Below, piece by piece: positions 40,401 through 52,400 of a stretch of DNA of 64,000 nt (position 1 is its first letter; every line of letters starts with the position of its first letter). The DNA is from Lichenostomus cassidix (Eukaryota > Chordata > Aves > Passeriformes > Meliphagidae): contig CM039211.1 in the NCBI GenBank assembly GCA_008360975.2, forward strand, positions 65,004,565 to 65,068,564, read 5' to 3'. The notes below the pieces were generated by a model, which did not search any database, was not told where the DNA came from, and saw only the letters and a list, made by a program, of their open reading frames with translations. Both the position numbers and the translations under genes were made by a program.

Positions 40401-43400
40401 TCAGAAAGCTGGGCAGCTCCAGTTCTTGACTGTTTATCAGATTTCCTGATCTTTTGCTGCACCAAGAGTTTTTCAACACTTTCTTTAAAATTAAGTAAAG
40501 GGGGCCTTGGGTTCCTGTCTCCTTTGGCTGGGCAGGAGGAAGTACGAGCTGCTCCTGGTGGTACCAGCACAGGTAATTCCCAGGCAAGCTGCTAAGGAAG
40601 GTAGTGGATGCATTGTGTCACCAGTGCTGCTAAATACAGGCCAAATTTGAGTCCTCCTGGGGCCTCCCTGGTGAATGTGTGAAACTGCTGTCTGCCCTGT
40701 CAGCTTGGCACCGGGGGAGAAACCAGGACATTGGTTTTTTTTGGGGTGCCAATTTAAGGCACTGAATCAGTGCTGACATGGAAGTGATGTTACTTCTCTT
40801 TTCTTCCATCCCTGGTTCCCCAGAGCCACAGAGAAAGTGGTTCTCTGCTTTTGTGTCATGAGAGGGGGAGAGCAGCAATGCAGTGCCCTTTGGAAGAGGG
40901 GAGTCCTCTAGCTTGCATCAAAAATTGCTAAGTCTGGATCTAATGTGAACTTTTTGTGAGTCCCGTGGTTCAGTTGAGGGAGCTCCCTGGCTGTTAGGAT
41001 GTGCTGTGTTTTGGAAAAATGCCCCTGGGTGCTGCAGCCCCTGATGCAGCGTGTTCCAGCTCATCAGCCTCCTTCTAGGATCTGTGCAGCCGTGTACATG
41101 CCCTAAAACAGAGCAGTAAGGCATGGAAAACTCGGTGCTGTCCAAGATCAGAAAATCCATGTCCTCTGCATCACTTGCAATGTTAATTCTCGTAAATTAT
41201 AGTGCTGCAGTTTGTAATTTATCTGTGAGATGGATTCAATTAAAGTGAAAAAGAGCTAATTTAAAAGTGAAGGTATTTTACTTTCTGTGCAAGGCAAAGA
41301 GACATGTTGAGTTCCCTGCCTAGCAGATACATTTAAGGCTTAAAGCATGCTGTGCCCCATAAAGCAATACGTAATTGCACAAATAACTGAAACAGCTAGA
41401 ATTATGCCAGATCTTGGAAGAAAATCTTGAAAATTTTTTGAAAGGCTAAAGGCTTTAAAGCATCAGCTAGTCTCGAGGGACTAGGAAGAATGATTTTGTA
41501 CAGGGAGCAGGTGAAGTTTTGCATTGGGTGTTCTGGACATTGCTCTGAAGGGTCTGTGCTGTCTCCTGGTGGAGTCCCATTGGTGGCTTCCCCACAGACA
41601 AGTGGTGTTGGGGCAGTTCATGGTTAAATGTTTGGGTAGTGCTGTCTTAGGAAAAACTGTGGTGGCCAGAGACCAGGACAGAGTGTGAATGGGATGAGAG
41701 AAGATGTGGAATTTTCCCATGGAGTTTGTGCTGGGACACAGCCATTCCTCTTTCACATAGCTGTTCTGAGAAAGGGCAGTGGTCTTGCTGGTGGACTCGC
41801 TTTGCCAGTGCGGGTAGAGCAGAATTTGCTGCAGACTTCTCAGCCTGATTCTCACTGCTTCATTCCCAAACCACCAGGATAAGCTGGCCTGCATGCTGCT
41901 AGTGCTGTTCGGCAGAGCCAGCCAGGCTGTGCCGTGGGGACTCGGGTGAGCTCGCTGATGGGAAAGGCAGCAGCTGAGGAGCTCTGCAAGGGCAGCAGAA
42001 AAGCAGTTTGCTTATTAAATTGTATCAACCTCTGCGTGCCGTCTTGTTTTTGTAGATCGGCAGGGATTGCCAAGCTGTTTGCGGTTAAACAATGCAGACT
42101 GTCATAATCCTGCTCCTCATCTCGCCTAATTAAGAGCCTGGTCACGCTGGAGCTTTGCCCAGGCGAGGACTCCGAGGGCAGTTGTTCGTTCTGGTGCAGT
42201 GCCAGAACCATGTGTCCCTGATAGCGCCGTTTCCTTTGAAATCAATTGAGATGTCACCGTCACTTGATCCCAGAGCTACTTAATGAACTGGCAAAATGGG
42301 CTCTATTTTTAGATCTCCTTTCAAACTACTGTGCATGTTAAAGCTCCCCTTGTCCTTAACGCTGGGACGGCATTGGGCAGGATTTATTGGTTTAGTTTAA
42401 TAAGAGACCTACAGGACTGAAATAATAAGCTTCATTTCCTTGAAAGTGAGGAAAATTAAAATGGCATGGTTAAATCTGGGCAGCCACCTCGAGACAGTAA
42501 AGCAATATGTTCACGGCCAGAAGGATAAGGTGGAGTTGGGTTTTTCTTCTTGTCTAAGTTATGAGAGAGCCAAAGATTACAGACACACGCCTTTGGGGAG
42601 TTCTTGCAAGCTTTGTAGATCAGATTTCTAAGTGTTTTCTGAATAGGATAAAACTCCTAGTGGTTCATTAGGCAAACTCAACTTAAAGAATATCTACTCA
42701 TTGCAAATGTTAGTGTGTCTTCCCTTGTGTGTTTATAATTAGTGTCAGAAAAAATACTTCTGCTAAAATAAAAAAAAAACCCCACAGACACAGATAATTT
42801 AAATGTTTTTACTTCCTAATTGTAGTCTGAAGCCTAGTTGGATAAAATATAATTTCAGAAAGATGCTGAGAATGTCTAGAGGCTTTCCCTAGCATTGGTG
42901 TTTGCACACATGTGACCTTCCGTGGATCATACATGGGGGTTGGATGTCTGTAGGCTCACAGGCTCCAGGATTGCCATGAGGGGAAGACAGCATGGGGTGC
43001 ACAGTTTTAATACCAGTGGAAATTGCGTCCTGTTTTTCTTCCCACCCCACTAGATGAAAATGTATGTAGCTGCAGAATGCATTGGTACTTTTCTCCTATG
43101 ACACAGTCAAAACTAAAAGCAGCAAAAACCCCAACATGTCAGCAACAAACCAAACTCAATCCTCATGTAGTTGAGGCACAAGATGTACTGAATATATCAC
43201 CCTTGAGCCTGGGCTCAGGGTGGAAATTTGCCTTGACAGAGATGATTTCAGCATCTCTTTGTGCACTGCTACAAATGAAGTAATTTTTCCCCGTCCTCTG
43301 TGCTGGAGGAAGTGGTGTAGCTTTGGGCTGGGAGCTGTGTGGTCTTGTCAGGTATAACTGCCCATGTCCATGCAGACTGCAGAAACCAAACTCTACAGCT

Positions 43401-46400
43401 ACAGACTTGAGCTGTGTTGTGCTCACCTCCAGCAAAGTCAGATTGGACCCATCCCTGTCTGTTATGATCGTTAAACAGCATGCCAGCAAAAGTGGCTGTT
43501 TTCAGGAGACATTTGTCTTGTTTTTCTTCATCCCTGTGCTTCATGTATCTCCCCACCACAGAGATAGCACTGGTTTTGTGCACCAATTGGTTTGTACACC
43601 TGTAAAACCCCCAGCTATGTGATTTCTGTGTCTGTGCAAGTGACTTCTACCCTTCTACAATGGGGGCATCCTCACTTCACAAAGAGTTTTTCCACTTGTA
43701 TGGTAAATTTCAACATATCTTTGTGAGTTCCATGGGGTCCTGTCTCATTTCCATATGCTTCCGGTGTCTTCTGGATATCCCAGGTGTCTCTTGGAATGAG
43801 AGTTTGTTATACTTAGGCTGTGGTCTAATTGCTGATGGTTTGGTTCTCTTGGGTGGGTTTTTGAATCTGATGATGTCTTACATGTTTTCTGGAATGAGTC
43901 TTTCATGAGGATGACCAAATCATAAGCGGTGGGTTTTTTCAGACTGATGAATGAATCAGATGGTTCTAAGTTTATGTGGAGCTGTGAGCTGCTAAGCATT
44001 TGATGCTAGCAGTGGACTCTGAAGTAGTTGCTGCAATGCCTTGAAAAATCAACAGCTACTAGCTAGGATGTACAAATTATGTGTAAAGTAAGTGTAGCTG
44101 TTCATGTTGAAGGGGGAGGAATAAAAAGCAGTTTCCATTCCAGCTTCCTGTTTTCTGCCAGTTTTATGTTTTCCTGAAGTTTCTACTGTTCAAACTGAAA
44201 TCATGAAGTCTAGACTCTGCACAAAAGATAAACTTTGGCTTTGTTGGCTGGAGTGTAAGAGGGACTGGGGGATGGGAGGCAGGTTGTGGGAAAGACTGAC
44301 GTTTCTAAGATTGAATAGCAGAAGCAGAAATTACTTTTACAGTCAAGTGTTTGGTTACTTGGGCGGGGTTTTTTTAAAACTGACTTCCAGCAGTTCACCA
44401 GCACCTTCCAAAATGCAGGGGCTGGGCAGAGCCTGCCCATGGGCAGCTCTGCTTCTCCCTGACCACACAAGAGCAGGAGGCAGAGGACATGTGGCCGTGC
44501 TGCTTACCTTGTTACTTGGCGTCTGGGCAAACGCAGTCGGTAAACAGACTCCTGTCCTGGTGCATTTATTCAGGGTGGGGGGGTTGTGATTCCAGCTGTA
44601 AACTTAAATTACATATTTCTAGGCTCTCTAAGTGCTTAGCTGTCATAACTTTCTGTTAAATAAGTTTTTCATCATCAAGCTTTGCACTGGTGCTCAGCAG
44701 ACACAATAAAATAACGCTTTTTAAAAGTGGTTTTCTCTGTAAAGATGTAATGTCTCTGGAAGCCTGCAGAGCAGCGCAAATGGAAATAAAAGCTAGAATT
44801 TTGTTCAAATGTGTGCAGAAGTACCTGAGTGTGATGCCACAAGTGCTGGATGCATTCTGGGGGCATTTGTCTGGTGTCTTGCAAAAGATGCCTGGCTGTA
44901 GTGTCCAAAGGCATTACTAAAAATTGCTTACAGCAAATGTATGCTGACTTAATACAATGACATGTTTTTGAAACAAAGATGATATGCAATGGAATTTTGT
45001 GTCCCATATTGAAAATCAGCTTAGTTTCATCAGCATGTCTAGTTGACAAGAATTTTTTTTTTTTTTTAGGTGATGGAAACAGAGAAGTCTCAAGATCCAG
45101 CTTGTGCAGAAGTGTCCAAAGGAAACAATCAGAGTTCAGCTTTGGCAAGTGGCATACTGAAATACAGAAGTCGGTCCCAAGGTAAAGCTGAGCTGATAGA
45201 AGATGGCAATAGTAGATTTTTTAATGTTGTGTATTTATTTTAGCTCTCTAAAAGTGAGATAGGATTCCTTCGAGATCATATTAGTTTATTTTGGAAGGAA
45301 AATCCCATCTATAAGATAATTGCATTCAGCCTCCTGAGCTGAACTATTGTAGGAACAAAAGTATTATGCAAAAGTGTGGAAACATCTTTCTTTTCTTGTT
45401 GTTTGTTTCCTTCTTTCTCTTTTTTTTTTTTTTTGACCATTTGCATTGTCTGTGTATTTTAAGATAGCTCTGCTTAAAATGCCCATTATGGTGACTAATC
45501 ACCAGATTTTCTGTTCCTTTGTCCCAAAGTCTTAACGGTAACCTCTGTGCAGGGCTTGATCATGTTCTCACCCCTAATGCTTTCTGAGGCTCTGTCCCTC
45601 CTGTGTTTGCCTTAATTTCCAATTACTGAGGTATTTTTAGCATCCTCCAGGGAACTCCTCTGCCGGTAGCCCCTGAGGCTGTAAGTTGGTGGCTCACTGG
45701 GAATCCAGACCCTGTTCCCATGGGTGCTGATACCGTTGGGCTGTGGGTGAGCCTGGAGCATCCTCCAGCCTGGACTGCAGCAGAGAAGGGAAGATGCATT
45801 TGGAGACAGGCAGAAAACACAGAATTACAAATGTTCTTCTAGAAGTGTAGGGAGGGAGAAGTGATGGAAGAGGGTTAGTTGTAGGTGCCAGGGAGGGAAG
45901 GAATGCCAGCATGCTGGGTCCTGCCAAGATTGCTATCCTGTCTGTGTGCAGCAGCAGCAGCCTGGGTGCTGGGGGAAGGGGAGTTGAAAGCCAAGGTAAT
46001 TTCAGACCCCGAAGCAGGGAGCAGGTTTAAATTGCACTCTGGGCAGTGGGTGCAAATTCTGTGTATGGATGCATCAGCAGAATTGCTTTCATGCTGAGTG
46101 AAAAAAAAAAAAAAAAAGCAGCTGCCCCAGCTCTGTGCTCCCTCCTTCCTTGGCACTGGCAGTGATGCTTGGGCAGCCTCAAGGCAAGGAGGAGGTGACA
46201 GAAAACATGTTTGGGGCTCTCCTGGGCAAGTTTGCAGAGTGTCTATCTCAGCCCATGACTCCTTGTTCCTGGAGTATAGATAGGGCAGTGAGGATGAAAG
46301 GAAGTCAGGGCTGTTGCTCTCTGTGGCAGCTCCAACATAAGGCTGGTTTAAAGTAATCTTAAAGTCTTGTCATGAAATCCCACTTGTGCAAATTTGGCCG

Positions 46401-49400
46401 CTGCCTTAGGGTTTCATCTGTAAAACAGGGGTTAATGGCCCTCCCCTGTGTGGTGGGGAAATGACAAAGATAAATGTGCAGGAGCTGCTGTGACTTGGGA
46501 TTCTGCAGGCACCTTGGAGAAAATGAGAATTGGAGGAACCCTGGTGTGAGGAGCTGGATACTCTGTGGCTAATTACAGGATGTCCTTCAAGACAAGTAAT
46601 TCTGTTTCTTATGTGAACTCTGCACTCCTCTCTTTAAGACAGCTAGGTTTGTTGCCACAAGGAAAGAAAATAGCATTTTTTGGGCACATTTGTACTTCTT
46701 CCATTCCAGAAAAAATTCCCTCAAAGTGACATGACACCTCTAGAAATGAATACTCCTGCAGTGTCAGGTCTTTTAATTTTAAATACATGAAGCTTGAGAG
46801 CTTAGTGCACTGGCAAGTGCCATTGGGTGTGAACAGATGAATTTCTTTCCTGTCCCTGAGCTACCGATTCAATTTTCTTCTGCTTTTCCTTAATACGACG
46901 GGTTCAGTATCACTGACAGCAGGAAAAGGTCTTGGTAGGGTGTGATCAAAACTGGTTTCTAACTGCCTAGCTTGGAAGTTCATAGCATTGTTTTAAGGCG
47001 TTTTAGGTTGGGATTTGCAGGAGGTGATTATTGCCTGCTGGTGAGAGAGGCTAAGGCAGCTCTCAGATGTTTGCAGGATGTGTTTCTGTGGTTTTCCCTA
47101 GGTGCTGGATCCCGCTTGGAGTCTGTGGGAGAAGATGATGAGCTGACAGTGGAAAATGGTGAATCAAATTATGAAATAGCAGTGAAATATTCCCGGGGTG
47201 GAAGAAAGCACTCTCTGCCCCAGCAGCTGGAGTCAGCAGGAGCCAGACAGGTGAGTGGGAAGGCAGAACTGGCCATGAGCACCTCACTGTGCTCCTATGG
47301 CATCTGTCTGGGGCTCATAGAAGTGAGCAAGGGTCATGAAACAGGATCACATGGGGACACCATGGGACTGAAACCAGGCCTGGACACCAAAATCGGATGT
47401 GGTGGCCACCTGTGGAGAACTTCTTTGAGCATCGTGAAGGGAAGTACTGCTTGTGGCCACAAGGTCCTAAGGTTGTTCATCTTAAGAGCTGCAGTTCTAG
47501 AGATCTGAGGACTTTAACAAAAAAAAAAGTCCTAATGCTCTTTATTTTAATTATTTTAAAATGTAGGCCTTTCCCTTCTCCTTTCCTTTCTCCTTTTTTT
47601 TTTTAAAGCAAATAAGGACTTGAGTATATCATGAGGTTACCTTTAATCCTTTTAATTTAAATTGTGACTGATACATTTCAAAGTGATTCCACTGTGCGAA
47701 ATGTGGGAAAATTACTGTGGCAAGGTTCTCTTAGACTGTAGTGATCTGGGATATCATCCCTTGAACATTTCCCTGAGTGTATCTATAAGATGTTGCATCC
47801 GTCTTCCCCAACACATGCAATTTTCCCAGTATGACACCCTCAGTATCTGTGCCAAGCAATCAGAGCAATTATCCTTGTTTGTTGATGTTAGGACTATCAC
47901 ATCGTGAAGAAATCTACCCGTTCCTTCAGTGCTGCCCAAGTGGAATCTCCATGGAGACTGACCCAGCCGTCCATCATTTCCAACATCGTCCTGATGAAAG
48001 GGCAAGGCAAGGTGAGGATTTCTGCATGTTTCTCACATGTAGCAAGAGCTGGCATTTAAGAGGTGTCTCCTGTACTTCCAGCTGCACTCAAGGTACCCAC
48101 TAATAATGCTAAAGATAAACAAATCCCATTTCCAAACATAAATGCCAAAGTTACACCTGCAAAATACAGAGGACGCGATGTTTGTGTCATGCACTTGACA
48201 CAGGGTGGCTTTCATTTTGGTATGGTGCATCTTGCCATTACCATTACTGAGATATCAAATATTAATGATGGATCTCTAAATATGTATGTTTATGCAAAGT
48301 CGGTGCAGCTACAGAACAGTACCTGTTCAGATGTATATTTATAGACAAGCATATTTTCCTTCTGTGGAATCTGGATACGTTTTTTAAAAAGATAAATTAC
48401 TGCAAATTAAGCGTTAAACTCAAAGACAGGTTCCTGGCTGATTGCTTCTCTGAGAGCACTGAATTCCATGGGTCAAAAAGTCCTCTCCCCCAATAATGTG
48501 TTTACACACTTCCTAGAAACCAGCTGCCTGAATGCTAAGGAAAAATAGATAAGCATTAACCTAGGTGTATATTGTTTTCCCTAATCAAATCCACACTACT
48601 ATTGGCACTGTCATTTAAATATGCTAAAAATATGCATGTCCTTTTGTGAAATTCTCTTTAAAGTCATCAGATGGATTTGTTTTGGACTAAGAAGACTTGT
48701 ATTGACTTTCAAGCTCAAATGCAAAACTAATTCCTTGTCGTGCGTTATGTTTAGCAAAGAGTTAGTGAGTTCTGTGGGTAGACTGACTCACAGTTGCTTT
48801 AACTTTCTTTGGTTTAGGAGCTTCAGCTCTTTCATGACAAGCAAATATTTCCTCATTTTTCATGTACTTATTTTTTAACTCTGTTTTTCTCATAAAATTA
48901 CATTATTTCTCCCCCTGGGATAAGCACCCTCTCCTGCCTTTCTGCACTTAGCTCCAAGGTTTTAGGAAGCAGCTGGGAGAATGTAGACTCTAGTGATCAT
49001 GAGCCACCTAAAGTAGCTGCCATTTTTTGTGCCTTCCACCCACATCTTGGGTGATCTCCTCTGTTTGGGATTGCACCGTGTACAGTTTGTGCAGTAGCTC
49101 TCACTTTATTGTCCCTGTGCAGACCTGGGACTTGAAACATTTTTCTACAGAGTTGGGGTGTTGGTGGCTGGGAGCCAAGTGTTTGCCTTTAGTTTTTCAT
49201 CTGTAGGTAGATCTGCAAGGAGTGGCTTCCTGCTGTGGAGTGGCAGAGCTTGTCTGGGAAGGTGAGCTAGTGTAGGAACTGCTGTACTTTTGCAGACATA
49301 TTTCTTCCAACCCACCCATGGAGCTTTGGGGAGAACTACTGTGTCTGGGCATGGGAGTACTAGGAGCTGCCTGCTTCCTTTAGGTTGATTTGCAGTTGAT

Positions 49401-52400
49401 AATTGTGCAGGGTTGAACAGTTAGTGGAGTTACTTTGTGCTGCACAAGGGAGCTGAGTTGCTTCCTTTCCAGAAATCAGTTACGTCTTATCAAATTACTA
49501 GAAGGTTGTAACTGTGGTGGCCTGCTGTATATTCACGTAGTGAAACAGAAGATCTGATTGTTGTATTGGATTGTAAACACAGTGCTTGCCCTGGCAGCAT
49601 CCCTCAGCTGGAGAGCACTGCCCAAGGCAATAATAATGTCCATGGCTTCAGATCACTAAAGCACAACAGTTTTCCACTTCCCTTGTCCACCTGGTAGTGG
49701 CTTTTCTCTTTATTCTCTAAAATGCATGTACAGCAGTAACAAGAGGGGAAATATGGGAAACGGTTGTGGGTCAAGGAAGTGATTTGTCTGGGAAATAGCA
49801 GAAGGGGGAGAGGTTTGTTCTGCTGTGTTCATCAGTTCTCTGATCAGCTTTGCAAGATGGTCCCATAGCCAGCTGGGGTAGTGCAGGGGTAAGAGATAAT
49901 GGATGGAGCCCTGGGGAATCTCTTGATGTAGATTTATTTAAATACAACATGATATATGTCTCCAGAATAATTAAAAATGTACATGTGAGTGGTAGCCCCC
50001 ACATGCCATTCCCCTTTCAGCTACATTCCTGACATTGCAGCACTGACCTTATGTCATGTTCTGAAGCTTTTCTTCTTCCTGAGGAAATGTAGGATCTGTG
50101 GCATAAGAGAAACCTGTAGTTAATCCTGGATATAGATCTCAGGGGTAGGAATCTACTGTCTGCTTATTTAAAAGGAATGTGTTGCTGTTTTTAAAATGAG
50201 AAAGCCATTGACCCAGCCTTTTGAAAAAACCCAAAATAATCTCCAAGTAGAATTTTTGCTATATCAGCTTAGGGTGCCTGCTGCTGCTTTTTGGGCTGAT
50301 AAGTGTGCTGTTAATAGAGTGAAAGTAAATGAGGAAATGGAAGGACAGAGTAAGATGGCAGTGCAATTCATCAGAAGGTTTTAGGTTTTCATCTTTCCCT
50401 TGTCTTGTACATTACTGGCAGTCTTTCTCACATAGGTGATAATAAAGTAAGGTGCCAGCTGTGTCTTCTCCTGTCTTTTCTGTAGGGTCTTGGATTCAGC
50501 ATTGTGGGAGGTCAGGATTCTGCTCGTGGACGCATGGGAATTTTTGTGAAGACTATATTCCCAAATGGAGCAGCGGCTGCTGATGGAAGGCTTAAAGAAG
50601 GTATGGTAGAGAGAATCCAACTTCACATAAAGGACCACAATGGGATATTATTTCAGTCCAGGAGGAAAATTCAAGTACAGCTATTAGGCACCTGGCCAGC
50701 AGCAAGAGGCTATGGAAAATGTAACATACCCTGTTTGTTCATCCTGTGGAAGATCATTCATAGCATTTAACTTGATTATATTGCATGTTGAGAAGGAGAA
50801 ACTACAGCATAGTGGTGGCCACTTTGTTTTCCCCTCTCTCTTTCAAGAACTTTATTTGCCCAGACAGTAAGCTGCAATTTTTCAGTTGGAGAGGGTCAAT
50901 GACAGCAGGGAAATATAAACAGCAAACAACATCCAGCTTAAAGATGCTGGCCTGAGAAGGAGTTATATACAGGGACGTGATTGGGAGAGGCTGTCTGAGC
51001 TTCCTGGTATTATTTTGACAAGACAAATAAGAGTCATAACCAGAAAAAAAAAAAAAAAAAGGATGGGATTGGCAGTAAGATCACCTTGGTTAGAGAAGGA
51101 GATGTAGCTAGATTTCATTACTGCTTTTCCAGTCTTGGTCTCTGAGCTGAATGCATAGCCTGCTCTGTGTGTGCTGCACCTTGGTCTGAGTGCTGTGTCA
51201 GACACACAGACTCTTAACACACTGTTGAAAATACAAAGTGACCATGAGTTTGGAGTGGTGGTTTACAGCCCTTCTGCAGGGGTTTTATTACTTTGCTTCT
51301 ATGAAAAGCTGCTCCTGTATTACTTCTCTCAAGCTGCTCCTGTGTTACTTCTCATATCATCATTCCCCTCTCTATGTCTTATCACACTTGTTGTATTTGA
51401 GGCTGTGTTTGGTGCCAACTCTCACACTTGCTGCCAGGGGGAAGCTCTCATCCCTGCATCATGTAGGTTGTGCACTTGCCGTGGGAAGCCAATAAGTAGC
51501 AGCTGTCCCATAAACCCAGCAATCATCTGCAGGCTATTCATAGCTTGCAAACTCTTCTTTTTTTTCTTTACTGAGGTTAGGAAAGGAGAGGAGGGCTAGA
51601 CTTAGCTGATGATATTGCCCCATGTAATTTTGCACAGACACAATTATAATTGCAGGGAGTGGATCTGAATCATGCTGACCCTCCTTTTGATAAAATGAAG
51701 GTAGATAACACAGCTGGGTGTAAGTAGTAAGAGCCAGAGCCTGGAAGCTGGTAGAAATCTGACAGGACATGTTCCTTGAGGTGAAAAAGACATTTGCTAT
51801 CACAGTGTGTGGGCTACATGCTTCTCTGTCCGCAGGCATTTAGTAAGGGAGCACATTTGCTTTCTGCACATGGATGCAAGGTTAGTTTTCTCTGAACAGT
51901 CTTTGAAGTGATGTGCTATAGTGTTTCACTTAGTTCCTCATTTCTCCTGTTAATGCTTAGAAAAGAAAGGCAGTTTTATAGTACCTTTGGACTTCATGTC
52001 ATAATAATCTATTTTCAGACTTTAGTTAAAATCCGTAGCATTTTCAGCCTGTTTGTGAAATACCAAGTTAAGGATCTCTGCTGAAGAACAATTTTTTACT
52101 CTGGTAATTCATCACTAGTAACTTGTAGAGATATTAGTACAAGTGAAAATAAATTGAGAACAATAAAAGGCTTTTTATTGAATAGTTAACTGGAATCCTC
52201 ATAGTAGTGGGTCACATCATGTTCAGGGAAGACATTTTAAACCTTTACAGTCTCTATATTCTTTTTTTTTTGTATCTTTTTACCAGGGGATGAAATCCTA
52301 GAAGTAAATGGAGAGTCTCTACAAGGACTGACCCATCAGGAGGCCATCCAGAGGTTTAAGGTAACGTGGATGTAGCGCTGGAGAGATTCACACTCCTCTT

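Larger units (their letters stand above)
32464..45069 (+). other. PDZD2: PDZD2 intron, 12.6 kb
   Basis: Phase 0 intron, with donor gtaagt and an acceptor preceded by a run of 15 T. It contains a recent 99-bp tandem duplication (35252-35446), a possible 42-nt cassette exon (35555-35596), a CR1-like 3'-end fragment (35630-35671) and a CpG-retaining possible regulatory block (42040-42420). The remaining sequence shows no gene. Antisense open frames at 36386-36862 and 44675-45148 have no recognisable protein character. Confidence 0.85.

Noticed and set aside
44675..45148. Antisense open frame of 157 codons overlapping a real PDZD2 exon
   Set aside because: Its lysine run is the complement of the acceptor poly-T tract and part of it is the shadow of the + strand exon.
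46101..46117. 17-base A run (also 51044-51060) as the tail of a retroposed transcript
   Set aside because: No target-site duplication, no upstream gene-like or SINE body, and poly-A retroposons are rare in birds.
49207..49261. 55-nt exon-like segment (ttttcatctgtag ... gtgagc)
   Set aside because: Its length breaks the frame and leads to a stop in the next exon. It is one of several chance pseudo-exons and is weaker than the one at 56863.
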